From assembly GCA_026874595.1 (NCBI GenBank), contig CM049316.1, positions 44,035,695 to 44,099,694 of the forward strand: a stretch of DNA of 64,000 bases. The letters run 5' to 3'. Of the stretch, positions 38,640 through 50,659 are shown piece by piece. Origin of the DNA: Sipunculus nudus. Taxonomy: Eukaryota; Annelida; Sipuncula; Golfingiida; Sipunculidae. Positions within the stretch are counted from its first letter, which is position 1, and the number at the start of each line of letters is the position of its first letter. The position numbers and the translations under genes are program-made. The notes beneath the pieces are model-generated. The model saw nothing but the letters and a program-made list of their open reading frames with translations. It ran no database searches and was not told where the DNA came from.

Positions 38640-39420
38640 GTATTAAGCTTTATCTCAAACAAAATTGACAACATCGGTCAAACATGTTTTTAAGTGTGTC
38701 CAATCTAAGAAATTTTTTTCCAATTTCCAAATGCTTGTTTTGTACCGCTTGAAGGAGCCATTTTCTCTTACTGCATTCCGGTAAGTAAGTAAAGAATAAA
38801 GAGAGTTTATTCAGGAATAGAGGCCTCAGGCCCAAAGTTCCAACTATAAACATTCAATATGCCACAACATAAACACACATAATCTTACAAACATGTGCAT
38901 TCAAAGTAATATCAAATTCAAATAAGAACTTGTGATTATGTAAGACAGATGAGAAGAATACAAAAAAAACCCCACAAAATTCTAAATTCTCCTTGTGTCA
39001 TAAAGTGTCGCTCTTAATATCAATTATCTAACATGTATATCTTTTTATAAAACCATAGTGAACAAAGGCTGATAACTTTGAATTTCTAACAGATTTTCGA
39101 AATTCTTTTAAAATTATATTCATGAAGCTGTGGCATATCATTTCTTAAATATTTATATAGATCATTATACAGAGGGCATTCTGACATAAAATTACTCTCA
39201 TCTTCTATGAAATTATAACCAACTGCATTCAGGCCTGAATTGTGAGAAATGGAAATACACAAGCTGTATTTTTCTCGCTCTTGTCACCGTGTTTAAGTAA
39301 CCGATTCTCAGGGAGAAATGGTTTTATATCAGTTTTGTTTTTAAGTTGTTCAAAATAATTCCATAGCCATATGGTAAATGGCCAAAAACTTTTTTTTTCC
39401 CATTCCAGACATGTGTTTGC
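38640..39420 (-). pseudogene. LINE 3' fragment, strongly decayed
   Basis: Minus-strand frames give SFWPFTIWLWNYFEQLKNKT, then DIKPFLPENRLL and, further on, IEDESNFMSECPLYNDLYKY. The last matches the IEDE.HF...CP.Y..L module found after the RT domain in non-LTR retrotransposons, and also seen at 22.9-23.3 kb, here with His replaced by Asn. Frames change several times. The rest, to about 38,640, is likely 3' untranslated tail. No endonuclease or RT motifs remain, so this is a dead 5'-truncated copy. Confidence 0.55.
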
Positions 39421-39610
39421 AAGTTAAGGATCACACTCTATATTAAAAAAAAAACAGAGATACAACGAAAATTCATTTTATGGTTATACAATGATGCTCA
39501 TGGCAGCGCAATATAAACAAAAATATCTATGGCTAGTCGGTGGGACGTAACTTTAAGTGAATTGGAAGAAGACAATATATTATAAATGATAATTGTTATG
39601 CAAGGGGATG

Positions 39611-39649
39611 CCATAAAGTGCCCACTTTATAGAGGTGCCTACTTTATGG
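39611..39649. repeat. short inverted repeat
   Basis: CCATAAAGT and its exact complement ACTTTATGG are separated by 21 bases that include another ACTTTAT, so two alternative stems are possible. It is short enough to be chance. Confidence 0.4.
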
Positions 39650-40035
39650 AGATGCCCTCTAAAGGAAAGTTTGACTTTATTGGCTAAAAAAAAAACAAAG
39701 TAAGGCATAATTAAAGGGTCTATACATCTTGTGTCAGAAAAAGAAAAAAAATTTAGAATGTCTATTTTATCCTCAATAATTATCAAATATTTAGCAAATT
39801 CAAACTACATGTATATATGTATATAAACAACATTTTCCCCCACTTTTTATGCAATGAGAGAAAAAGTGCTTTTTTTATAATAATGCGAAAAAAATTGTTC
39901 GATTTAAATTTAAAATTTAAATAATACAATAGATTTGATATCTGGAAATAAAATCCATCATTTCTTAAAATATAAAGTTCAATGAAGCTGGTCAATGAGG
40001 TAGGATACATGCAAAGACATATATAAAAAAATATA

Positions 40036-40039
<4 letters not shown>

Positions 40040-40076
<37 letters not shown>
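40040..40076. repeat. (TA)n microsatellite
   Basis: Pure TA tract. Confidence 0.95.
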
Positions 40077-40080
<4 letters not shown>

Positions 40081-43000
40081 CATATGAATGGTTAGGAGAT
40101 ACCTGGAAATAAAGTATAATAATAATTCGCTCGTGGGAGCAGACATTCAACTCATCAGTTCATAAGATTTGCCAGAAACGCAGTCAAATATAAACCTGAG
40201 AGGTGAAATGTTAACCACTATATTGGTGTTGTCAACATTGTTGTGCACTTAAATGTTATAAGGCTATAAGCTTCTAGCAGAAAAAAAAACTGCTGACAAA
40301 GCAGAGATTAATCAATATACTCACCTGAGCCTGAGTCCTATAAGCCGATGACATCATTTCTTTTGTAGTTCACAAATTATCAATTCAATCAATATCACTC
40401 TCAAATGCTTGTGTAGCCCATGCTATTAATGATCTACATATTCCTATTGCACGCGGGATTGATACCCGGACTAGAGTGGTGCATATGGACGGACGTATAC
40501 GTGATCAAGTCTCCTGATTATCTGAATGACGCTGGTGGGGCTTCCCGACTTGGTTTGCCAGTTTAGTCCGGGAGACAACAGTGGAGAGACTGGAATACAT
40601 CACGCCTGAATGGTCCTCGACACGATGACATCATGAACCTGCTCAGAGTGGGGGTAATAAAATCACCTGAAGACTCTAATTGACAGCCAAGAACCTGATC
40701 TATGACACTTAAGCTAATGACACAGTAACCATGATACACCATACGAAGTTCAGACAGCCGGTTATTGAGAAAAAATTTGAAAACAATTTTAAAATCCTTT
40801 CCATGGTTCTTCTGGGCTCCCGAATAATACAAACCCAGTGAATATTCTAGACACTATGACGCCATGTCTACCCCCACTGATTCCCAAAATGTGCGATTTA
40901 TCTTTAACTTTCGGTATACCTACAGTTTCCACATGCGACCCTTGATATACGGATTTAAGTGTGTATAGGCAAAATGGCAGCTCCCGTTAGCGATTTCGAG
41001 AAATTGGGAGAAATAAACCTGCAAGGGTATCATTAGGGCGCGGGAAATCGACACGAAAGCAGGCGAGAATCTATGTGTGGAAAGAGTTTTTTTGGCAAGG
41101 GATAACCACATTTAAATCCTCAAATTGTTGTCAAATACATTGGCTAAAGAGAGACCCAGTCCGCGGATAAGAGCTTAGCGAGCGTCTCTGCACCGGGCGA
41201 CAATTTGTTATTATTATTATTGAAGTTAAGTTGGTGCTCGAGCCGGTCACAGCACAGAGCTGGAGCTATGTCCGCACCGGCTCCCCCGACCAGAAGTCTG
41301 ACAGTTCCAGTCTGTAATGGAAGGTCATTCATAGGCGAGTTCATAGTAGATACAAATTACGCCAGTGTAGTGAGAAAGGCGGGCGAAGCCGGAGAACCCG
41401 GAGAGAACCTCCGGCCTTGGACGGGCCAGTACAACCAATTCTCATGGACCACAATTTGTTCCCGATAAGATTGCGTATTAGAGACAACACTTGTCATGCA
41501 ACTTGCAAGGCGAACCCGTGTTACTGAAGCGTGACGTTGTTCACAACACAGGTAGGCTTGGCTAGAGAGAGACAGAGAGGTGTGTGTGTGTATGTGTGTG
41601 TGTGGGGGGGGGTTGTGTTACCCTGGGGGAAGGGTTACCCTGGTGTTCACACTAGTTTTCGCATTCTTTTATTAATGACCGCGCAGGAGATAAAAATTGG
41701 CATTTCAAATTCACATCAGACCTCTTCACCACCATTTTGATTTGTCGGTCTCTTCTTGCCTAGTGACGTCATCAGTGAGCAGCCTTTTTATAATAAATTA
41801 TGATTCATATCCAGTCAGCTTCAGTCATGCATGATGAAACAATCAATGTCTCCTGCTTCATATTTTTTTTTTGGTATTGGTCACTTTTTTCGTTGAAGAA
41901 AACGTTAAGTGTCCCCACTTTCTTAGATTTCTAACTGAATTAGAATATTTTATCGGGATAATATGACTTCCTTGGATGTGCATACATCATCGTTTATGAT
42001 CGATTATGCAAAGATTGCAATTAAACCATTATGAAATAAAACGACCAATCATCGATACAATCAATTAAGTGGCACACCACTAATATATAGAATATAGATT
42101 ATGCTCTCTGGAACTTGATTACATATTTCTGAATAACTGTCATGGCCTGTTGGTTCATCTTCTTATTAATCAGACTGCTGCCTCATTAAAAACGAATTTT
42201 TGAAAAAAAAATATGCAAGGTTTAAATAGTCAGACCTTTATGAAATATACGTTCATTTTTCTCATTTTAACGTTGTTTGTCAATATGGGTTGTTTTCAAA
42301 CCATTAGTTTTCATATCGTGGCTGTATCGAAGTCTGAAATGTTTTGATTTAGTAAAATCTTACATGTCACGTGCAATGTCAGGATGACCTTTCAAATAAT
42401 ACAGTAAATAACATAATCTGAAAATTCAATATTTACCACCGCTTCTTAAATTATCTTTTTTTTCAAAAACTAGGACAAATTCTTCAGAAATCGTTTGGTA
42501 ATATTCTCCAAAAACAGACTTTTGGAAGATTACGGTGAAAAAGTAAATTATGATTTTCTGTTTTATTATGCCGATGTAGTTTTTGATCCAGCATCTTTGT
42601 TTATTGGTCACTTATACATAAAAATATCCCCTATCTTGTTCAAAAGAAAATTGGATCACTTGAAATGAATCAATTTATTCACTGCATGATAAGATAACTC
42701 AATTGTTTTTCTTTACTAAAAACAGGATTCGCATAAACAAATACTGTTAAGCCGTAAAACACGTCCTTTTTGAAACTGACAAAAGATGATTTCATGACCT
42801 AGATGACTTTGCGTAGCAGCCGGTATCAAAATCTGGTTGTTATATTATACAAGTCCTGTTGAATATATTCCAATGTGTCAGATCTCATGCCGTTTTTGTG
42901 GTGTTAACATTCCGCTCGATGTTAAATGTACAAGGACATATTATTTGACTAAAATACCATAAACTGTTCAGTGAAGACTACACGCACACTAACACAAGCG

Positions 43001-43527
43001 GGTTAATGAACTTATATAGCAAATATAAAAGTATATAGGTAAGTGACCAAGAGATAAACAAATGAGACAAAAATTGAAACATTAAAGACCCAGGCCATGT
43101 TTTCGTCATGCGTATTCATTTAAACTATAAGTGCAATACTTAAGCTTGTTTTAGGTATGAATCCGATTCAAGCTTTAACGTGTTGTGCGTGTTGTTTTTT
43201 TTTTTTTATTGATTTCATTTTAAGGTTGAAAACTTATTATACAGCCCCATTTTCCCTATAAAGATCTGACTTGACTTAACAAAATCTAGCTCGCGTCACA
43301 TTTCATCTTTTTTAATTGCACTGAACCAGACCAAGTGACCATTTAAACCACTCTAGAGGATAAGACCGTCAGTGTCAAGCTCGGTCTAAATCTGGCCTGA
43401 CATTTATACTCCAGCACGATCTAAACTGCGCTTTATAGGACTTTTTGCTGATATAGTGTTGAACCGCATGGATCTGGGGTGGTCAGCGTTCGCTCCAGTT
43501 TTATTTTCTTTAGGGCTTTTATTGGCT
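40077..43527. other. non-coding, with one repeat fragment
   Basis: No host gene supported. At 41,375-41,450 the sequence AAGCCGGAGAACCCGGAGAG, continuing CCGGCCTTGGACGGGC, resembles 56,475-56,525 (GAAACCGGAGAACGCAGAGA, CCGGCCTCGGACGAGC), so a fragment of the same SINE-like family is present here. (ATT)n at 41,209-41,222 and a (TG)n/G-run block at 41,579-41,612 are simple repeats. Confidence 0.5.
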
Positions 43528-43943
43528 TTAGGTAGAATGAAACATCTCCTGGACTCGGACTCAAAATTAACAATTCTTCGATCTTTTATAACTTCTAATT
43601 TTAGTTTTTGTCCTATTGTGTGGCATTTCTGTGATAGGAAACAAACAAACAAAATAGAAAGCATCCATAAAAGAGCCATGGGAATTGTATATAATGATTA
43701 TACCTGTGATTATGCCAGGTTACTTGATAAGACTGGCCTGGTAAATCTAGAGCTCCATAGACAAAGAATTATTGCTATTGAGACTTTAAATGCTTCAAAT
43801 GGTTTATCAGCACCGTACCATGAGAGTCTGTTTGTAACAAAAAATTACAAATATCATACTAGACAGAGTGGTAGAGATCTGACTATACCAACCGCTACGC
43901 TCTTTACACAGCGCTTTACCTATAGGGATACTTCCTATATCGT
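43528..43943 (+). pseudogene. CR1-like LINE, C-terminal part of RT ORF
   Basis: Open frame with MKHLLDSDSKLTILRSFITS, then NFSFCPIVWHFCDRKQTNKI, ESIHKRAMGIVYNDYTCDYA and RLLDKTGLVNLELHRQRIIA. The sequence FI.S.F..CP.VWHFC......KIE.I.KRA...VYNDY...Y..LL is the standard region after the RT fingers in CR1/jockey-type non-LTR elements. The frame stays aligned with the family to DTSYIV near 43,943 and then becomes unrelated (RRCLL stop). The expected next block, (A)A.LWN.LP, is found at 44,645, so the element appears split by an insert. RT core and endonuclease are missing upstream: a 5'-truncated copy. Confidence 0.8.
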
Positions 43944-44640
43944 AAGGCGCTGTTTGTTATGACCTCGTATCCTGAAATGCAACACCAGAGGGGAGCACTG
44001 TATTTTTGTCCAATCAGATGAGACCTTGTGCTGGAAGACAAAGCCAAGCGAGGAATACACGGAGCCAATCATATTAATTTCTTTTTGAGTGACAGCTCAT
44101 CCCCCAGCGGTACCGTCTGAACAGGCCACAGGCTCAGAGAGAATTGCCCCTGACGTGGTTTGCTTAGGGCCTTGGGCACATAGGATGCTCGGCCGGTGAG
44201 CTGTAATTCAAACGAAACGTAACAACAAAGGCTGCGTGCACACCTCGCTGGCTGGTTTCAGTTCTGCAGACAACAGATACATGGCTACGCTAACACAGTC
44301 ATAATGTCATAATCGAATCGGTCGATGATGCAAGAATGCAGAGGGAGCAATTTAAATTCGACCGGAAACTCTTCAAGCGGCGCTTGAAGCGCGGCAAGGG
44401 GCGGAGCCAGGATGCCTGTCGAGTGTTTGTTTATTGGCATCTGATTGGCTGCTTGTCACATCGTACGCACGTTTATTTCAGTGGACAACAAACCGCCATC
44501 TGGTGTCTAAATATATCATAAACGGTCAAAGCTGGCAGCGTGAAAATCAGTTGCTTCTTTAGAAGCGCAAGATTTCCGCTGCCTCGGGAGCGTAACCAAC
44601 CGCCTACACCACAACAAATGAACTCCACTCGGTTCGATGT
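43944..44640. mobile_element. insert splitting the CR1-like LINE, unknown type
   Basis: About 700 bases of higher-G+C sequence separate SYIV from AELWNQLP of the same LINE frame. GTA is present at both junctions (TATATCGTA and TTTTGTAGCTG), which could be a short target duplication. Imperfect inverted blocks lie inside: CGCTGTTTGTTATGACC near 43,949 against CGCTGCCAGCTTTGACC read backwards from about 44,541, then CACCAGAGGG/CACCAGATGG and CCAATCAGATG on both sides. The last 80 bases, read backwards, hold a tRNA-like GTGGTGTAGGCGGTTGGTTA. A non-autonomous DNA element, possibly with a SINE piece, is likely. No transposase frame is present. Confidence 0.45.
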
Positions 44641-45060
44641 TTTGTAGCTGAATTATGAAACCAACTTCCAGTGAATTTTAAAAGTGCTAAAAATTTACAG
44701 GAAGCATATTTTAACCGGGAGTGGTTTTAAATGTAATTGTGCTATGTGCAAGTAAACTTTCTATTTTATAGTCTTACCTGATAGTCTTTCTATTATTTTC
44801 AAGGACAGAGTCCAGTAACCAAATATCTTTAGTCTGCTTTAACCAAGTAAAGCTCTTATGCTTGTTACTGTTATTTATATGATCATCTCATTGTATTATT
44901 TATTATAACCATCATACGTGTGTATATGTGTAAAGTAGTCATCATTATTTGTTTTATCACATAGTGTGAACTTAGTCGGTGATAATAGCCTTTGGTTAAT
45001 GTTGTAATTTTTTTTAATAAAACTGACTATAAATAAAACGTTGTATTGTATTATTTGCAG
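44641..45060 (+). pseudogene. CR1-like LINE 3' end, copy 1
   Basis: Starts VAEL-stop-NQLPVNFKSAKNLQEAYFN, where the stop replaces the Trp of LWN. A shift of frame then gives SGFKCNCAMCK and a stop, the Cys-rich ending usual for CR1-like ORFs. The untranslated tail of about 330 bases ends in (A)TTGTATTGTATT near 45,053. It is nearly identical to 49,677-50,100, including the frame disruption between EAYFN and SGFKC. It probably belongs to the ORF fragment ending at 43,943. Confidence 0.8.
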
Positions 45061-46216
45061 GGGCGTAGCGGGGGGGGGGGCAAGAGTGACGGCAAAGCGA
45101 GACTGGAACAAAAATTCGGGGAGCTAGAGAATAAAGTGTCAGAGGAGGATAATCTTACGCTGCTTACTATAATCCTACGCTGAACTTCTAAAAATTGCTT
45201 GAGCGAGGCCATTGACCAACAGAACAAAGGGATTGACTTCATTCACATGTGAACATGAATGAAAGTGAGGCCATTGACCAACGGAACAAAGGGATTGATT
45301 TCATTCACACGTGAACATGTGTGTTTATTTTTGGACTCTTATCAACCTAAGTTAACAAGTTTTTGTAGTTTTAGTAAAGTAAAAAAAGTAAACAATTCGC
45401 AGGTAGATATCATCTCATAAACAAAATATTAAAGTTCAAATATTTCCAAAGTATACTCTAGGGTAAAATAGTCAACGCAAACTTATTGGTTATAAAATCA
45501 AATTTATAATATGGAGTTATTTAAGATTCAAGTATGGGGGTTTCATTCTGTATTCTGAGTATGCGTTTATATTACCAGTAAGCAATTGTATATATATATA
45601 TATATTCATTTAATCTTTTATTATAAAACTCTGTAATCTACTGCACACCATGGATGAATATGATATTTAACATATGCAGGGAAGCCAGTGGCACACTAGT
45701 TTTGAATACTTGTAAATTATAACATTAAACAAAACTAATTGTTATTTTTCAACCTTACAAAGGAGTTGTGATGAACATAATTATATCACATGCTTTTAAG
45801 GTAGGTATATTTGGACACTCCTAAGATTCAATGATCCATATCATGACATTCTTATTTTATTACTTAAAGCTTATGTTTTATTGAATATTTTTACCCAAAA
45901 AAAAACTAAAAAGAAACCAGTAATTATTATTTGACATTTTTTGACAAGATATTAAAAGTTTTAAAAATTTCTTTATATCAATTTAGATTCTTATTTACTA
46001 TTCAACTTTATAGTCACTAGCCTTCCTGAAAGTTGGGTAAATGGTATGTTTTACGTGTTATACTATAACAACCATATATTAGGAGTATGTATCAGCAATT
46101 ATAAAGCCGTGGTATATGGTTTTTCCTTCATTTTTCTTCTGTAATTGTATATAAAGAGTGGCAGGGTGAACAGAATAACTTTATAAATCAGGAAAATGGT
46201 GCGCCATTGATGTATT
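45061..46216. repeat. non-coding; 62-bp tandem duplication at 45,205
   Basis: The stretch begins with GCAGGGGCGTAGCGGGG, like the sequence after the second LINE tail at 50,108. At 45,205-45,266 and 45,267-45,318, GAGGCCATTGACCAAC, then GGAACAAAGGGATTGA, occurs twice in tandem. The first copy contains the perfect 12-base palindrome TTCACATGTGAA; the second has TTCACACGTGAA. The rest, to 46,216, is very AT-rich, with a (TA)n tract at 45,589-45,606 and no gene. Confidence 0.7.
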
Positions 46217-46528
46217 TTGGTCATTAGATTACATCAGATTGTATATTCTGATGAAGCAACTGCACTAACACATATTATTGTAAGAATTTATTTTTGGATG
46301 GATATTGATATAATGGAAAAAGGTGTAGTTACTATATTGGTGTTTTTGTGTTGTTCTTGTGAAAAGGGTACTTCTAAAAATCAGGTTAAGTACAGATGTC
46401 CTTATGACATAAGAAATTTTTCTTCAAGAAGTTGTTTAAATATTTATGATGTAAACTTTGAGCAAAATGCTCATATTACATTGGTAAACTTTTTAAGAAA
46501 GGGGTATACTTTCAAAGATGATTTTTAA
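46217..46528 (+). pseudogene. open frame just 5' of LINE endonuclease, possible ORF1 relic
   Basis: 103 codons ending 36 bases before the endonuclease frame of the next element, on the same strand, with the same AT-rich codon use (many Ile, Asn, Tyr, Phe). The end reads NLY-free ...VNFLRKGYTFKDDF. L1/Tx1-type elements carry an ORF1 here, but I see no RRM, CCHC or coiled coil, so the assignment rests only on position. Confidence 0.3.
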
Positions 46529-46564
46529 TGAGTTTATTAAATTTAATTGTTTTAGAAATATCTC

Positions 46565-49500
46565 ATGGCATCACATTTAAAAATATTAAGCATGAATGTA
46601 AGAGGCATGAGAAATTTCAATAAGAGAAGAGCTATTTTTATTTGGTCTAGAAAACGTGAAGCTAACATAGTTTTACTACAGGAAACATAAGGCACTGAAA
46701 AAGATCATTACTTGTGGTAAAATGAATGGGGTGGGAAAATCATTATGAGCCATGGTACAAATCATAGTAGAGGAGTGGCTTGTATATTGTCTAATAAGTT
46801 CCAATATAATATTATTGAAACAATAAACGATGATGATGGAATATCATTTATGATTAAATTAGAAATATTTGATACTTCATTTATATTCATAAATATATAT
46901 TCTCCAAATACAGAGAGATCACAAATACTGTTATAAAAAATATATATATGAACAAATTTTAAAAATGCAAGTGACACAAGATGATAATGTTATATTGGGA
47001 GGGGACTGGAACTGTGTTCTTACAGGGAAAGATAAAAAAGGGGGACAAATGGTGCTGAAAACAAAAGTTATTAAAGAAATTATGAAGATAAAAACATTAT
47101 TAAATGTAAAAGATATATGTTGAATAAAATATCCAGAAAAAGAACAATACACATGACGACAGAAGTAAAAAAATATATACTGTAGAACAGACTATTTTCT
47201 CATTACCAATCATTTACAAGACTATGTCCTAGATGTTAATATTATCCCGGCATTTAAGTCAGATCATTCAGGAATAACTAAAACAATTAAGAAACCTTCA
47301 GAGGATATTAGACGGAAGGGTCATTATAAAATTTAATAATCAACTATAAGAGGATAATAAATTTATTGTTTTTATGAACAAACAGATAAATGAATGGCTA
47401 AGAGAAAAAGATAAATTTAATCCTAACAGTTTTTGGGAATTAATTAAGTACAGAATCAGAAGAAGAACCATTCATTTTTCTAAATGTAAAAAAAAGATAC
47501 TAAACAGAGAGAATTGGTTCTTATTGGTGAACTTCAAGCTTTGGAAGACCATGAAGATGAAAGGGAAAAGTATGAATTATTATATAAAGAATAAAAAGAG
47601 CTTTATGATAAAAAAAAGAACAGGGAATTATTACAAGAGCAAAAATAAGATGGATCGAGTATGAAGAAAAAAGAAATGGAAATAAGGAACATGTTAAGAT
47701 TTTAGTTAAGGAAAATGGAAATTCTGTAACAGGTATAAATAATATTTTAGCTGAAGAAAATAATTTTTTTCATAACCTATACTCCTGTCAAGTTAATGAT
47801 ACAGTAAATCTCGAAACCAATAGTTTTTTTAATAATAAACTATTCATAGATTAACAAATGAAGATAAGGAGTACTGTGAAGGCTATTTAACAGTTCAGGA
47901 ATGTTTTAGAGTATTGAAAACATTTAAAAAGGACAAATCACCGGGGAAGGCTGGATTAACAGCAGAGTTCTATAAAACCTTTTGGAATAAAATTGGATCT
48001 ATAATGGTACATAGTTTTAATTTTTCACTTGATCAGGGTAGCCTGGCTCCATCACAGCGGCAGTCTGTAATTACATTAATTGGGAAGAAAGATAAAGATC
48101 GAACAAAATTAAAGAACTGGCGTCCAATCTCGTTACTAAATACCGATTATAAAATAATGACTAAAGCCTTATCTTTTGGAGTTAAACATGTTTTGTCAAA
48201 AATCATACATAGAAACCAATTTGGATATGTAAAAAATACATCTATGACAGAGGCAATAAGAACCATCTTAGATTCTTTATTTTACATAGATTAATGTAAA
48301 ATAAATGGTTTATGGCGACAATCGATTTTGAAAAAGCTTTTGATACAGTGGAATGGCAGTTTATTTTTGTAACTTTGAAAAGATTTAATTTTGGTGAATC
48401 ATTTATTAAAAGGGTTGAAGTATTGTATAAAGATGTGGAAGCTTGAATCATGAATAATGGCCATTCATCAGGATATTTTACAATAGGAAGAGGAGATAGA
48501 CAAGGAGACCCCCTTATCACAGTATTTATTTATTATCTGCTTAGAAATAATTGCAGTTAATATTAAGAATAATCAAGACTTTAATGGTATAAAGATTAAA
48601 ACTAAGGAGGTAAAATTGGTTTTATATGCTGATGACACCACGGTTATTTTAAAAGATTTGGATTTGTTCAGAGAGTTTAATAAATGTTCAGGTGTACACA
48701 TTAACAATGCTAAAACTGAAGCAATGTGGTTAGGAAAAAAAAAGATAGCAATAGAAACCTTCAGGGTTAGTGTGGTCAAAATGTGTGAAAGTGCTAGGCA
48801 TATATATATCATATAATACAGAAATGAGTAGTACTTTAAATTTTGAAAATAAAATGAATAGCATATATGATATAACAAACACGTGGAAACAAAGGAATTT
48901 AACATTGCAAGGGAGAATTTTAATAATTAAAACACTACGTTTTTCTAAACTCTCTCATCTCTTGGCTTATTTCAATATGCCAGAAACTTATAAAAAGAGA
49001 TTAAATAATATATTCTGGTGTTTTATATGGAAGGGACAGAAAAAGTGAAGAGTTAAAAGATATCTGCTGATAAAGCCATTTGAAAATGGGGGGGGGGCGC
49101 TGAATATGTTATGTATTTTCATGATTTTGTTATGTATTTTCATCATTTTGTGATGTATATGGGAATACAAAATTACTGTTAGAGTGTAATTATACCAAAA
49201 ACTGTCTAAAAGGTTCGATGCCAGATGTATACATAGATATGTTTATGGCATGGAAGCAAGTTCGTATTCCAGAGTTATCTTATTGCATATGGAATGATAA
49301 GGATGTCAAAATAAATGGAAAACCGTTCTTCTGTAAGTCACTATATCAGTCAGGTTTAATATATGTAAAACACTTATTTGATGTGAATGGAAATCCAGTA
49401 AGTTTTAAAGAGTGGGAAGAGAAAGGAGCAAAACAAAGAGATTACTTGGTTTATAGGTCAATCGTTAAACAAAGTAAAATATTAAATCACTGGAGATATA

Positions 49501-49682
49501 ATGGACAGTTGATGCTACAAAATGTATTTAATTGCAAAACAAGACAATGACCAGTTGCAGTTGAAAATGTTATTGCAAAGCAGGTATATGATTATTTTAT
49601 TCGTCTTGTTAAAACACAGGATTCAAGTACAAGGCAAACGTTTAGTACTAAATATAATGTAACAGATGAAGAATGGGATATT
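46565..49682 (+). pseudogene. L1/Tx1-like LINE, ORF2 with EN and RT, decayed
   Basis: The ATG at 46,565 opens MASHLKILSMNVRGMRNFNK, the usual start of an APE-type endonuclease; IVLLQET follows, then GGDWNCVLTGKDKKGG near 46,997 and the catalytic SDHSG near 47,260. The RT domain begins near 47,930 with DKSPGKAGLTAEFYKTFW, continues with LKNWRPISLLNTDYKIMTKA, motif A IDFEKAFDTVEW near 48,325, motif B GDRQGDPL near 48,493 and the YADD box at 48,625. A C-terminal region (QVRIPELSYCIWND ... GLIYVKHLFDVNGNPVSFKEW) extends to NVTDEEWDI at 49,682. Enzymes of this class nick target DNA and copy their own RNA into it. Stops interrupt the frame from LLQET onward (near 46,688) and several frameshifts follow, so it cannot encode an active protein. 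It is more AT-rich than its flanks. The 3' end is missing where the CR1-like tail begins. Confidence 0.9.
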
Positions 49683-50100
49683 TAGCAGCTAAATTATGGA
49701 ACCAATTTCCAGTGGATTTTAAAAGTGCTAAAAATTTTCAGGAAGCATATTTTAACCTGGAGTGGTTTTAAATGTAATTGTGCTATGTTCAAGTAAACTT
49801 TCTATTTTATAGCCCTTACTTGATAGTATTTCTATTATTTTCAAGGACAGAGTCCAGTAACCAAATCTCTTTAGTCTGTTTTAACCAAGTAAAGCTCTTA
49901 TGCTTGTTACTGTTATTTATATGATCATCTCATTGTATTATTTATTATAACCATCATACGTGTGTATATGTGTGAAGTAGTCATCATTATTTGTTTTATC
50001 ACTATGTGTGAACCTAGTCGGTGATAATAGCCTTTGGCTAATGTTGTACTTTTTTAACAAAACTGACTGAAAAATAAAACGTATTGTATTGTATTGTATT
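49677..50100 (+). pseudogene. CR1-like LINE 3' end, copy 2
   Basis: Reads YLAAKLWNQFPVDFKSAKNF, QEAYFN, then after a change of frame ILTWSGFKCNCAMFK and a stop. The untranslated tail of about 330 bases ends in TTGTATTGTATTGTATT, the short 3' repeat typical of CR1-like elements. It starts within a few codons of the point where copy 1 (44,641) resumes after its insert. It follows the L1/Tx1-like ORF2 without a gap. Confidence 0.8.
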
Positions 50101-50107
50101 ATTTTCA

Positions 50108-50185
50108 GGGGCGTAGCCGGGGGGAGGGGCAGGGGGCCATCCAGGACTCGCAGTTTTTTCAGAATTTCATTTAATCTAATACTAT

Positions 50186-50230
<45 letters not shown>
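50108..50230. other. GC-rich junction followed by (TA)n
   Basis: CAGGGGCGTAGCCGGGG follows the LINE tail and resembles terminal sequences of hAT-like elements, but no inverted partner was found. (TA)n occupies 50,189-50,226. Confidence 0.5.
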
Positions 50231-50386
50231 TGTTACGGGGTGACATAAAAAGTGGACCGAACTGTCTCGCTAGTGAAGCTTGCTTTTAAAGAGAAGCGGA
50301 TGGAACGCCGGACATGTGCGCCATCGACATGGGTTCGAATCCCGGATCGGCCCAGTATTTTCCCCTGAATAATTTGTCTTCATAAC
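50231..50386 (+). mobile_element. tRNA-like SINE, family C copy 1
   Basis: Contains an exact B box, GGGTTCGAATCCCGGATCGG, near 50,330. It shares TGTTACGGGG, CTCGCTAGTG.AGCT.GCTTTT, GAAGCGG, TGTGCGCCA and TTTGTCTTC with 50,506-50,661. The A box is unclear. A full tRNA cloverleaf is not evident. Confidence 0.6.
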
Positions 50387-50505
50387 AAAAAGGGGTTCGT
50401 CCAAAGTGACGGTAAACTATGTGGCCTAGGGAATATGCTCACCAAAGTGTGACTCATGGGATAATTAGTCTTGTTCTGATAGCAGAACGCTCTCAAGAAG
50501 GGGTG

Positions 50506-50659
50506 TGTTACGGGGTTCTTATAAAAGCGGATCGAATGGTCTCGCTAGTGCAGCTCGCTTTTCTTGCGAAGCGGTTTGTGCGCCGAACTTGTGCGCCACC
50601 CATATGGGTTCAATCCCGGATCGGCCAAGTATTTACCCCTTTAAAATTTGTCTTCGTTT

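Noticed and set aside
40563-40832. 89-codon minus-strand frame
   Set aside because: No ATG-supported family or splice evidence; composition is not distinctive.
50320-50350. Functional tRNA gene
   Set aside because: Only the B box fits; acceptor and anticodon stems do not form, and the sequence is repeated with a body. The tRNA-like heads at 8.8, 16.9, 25.8 and 56.4 kb were rejected as tRNA genes for the same reason.
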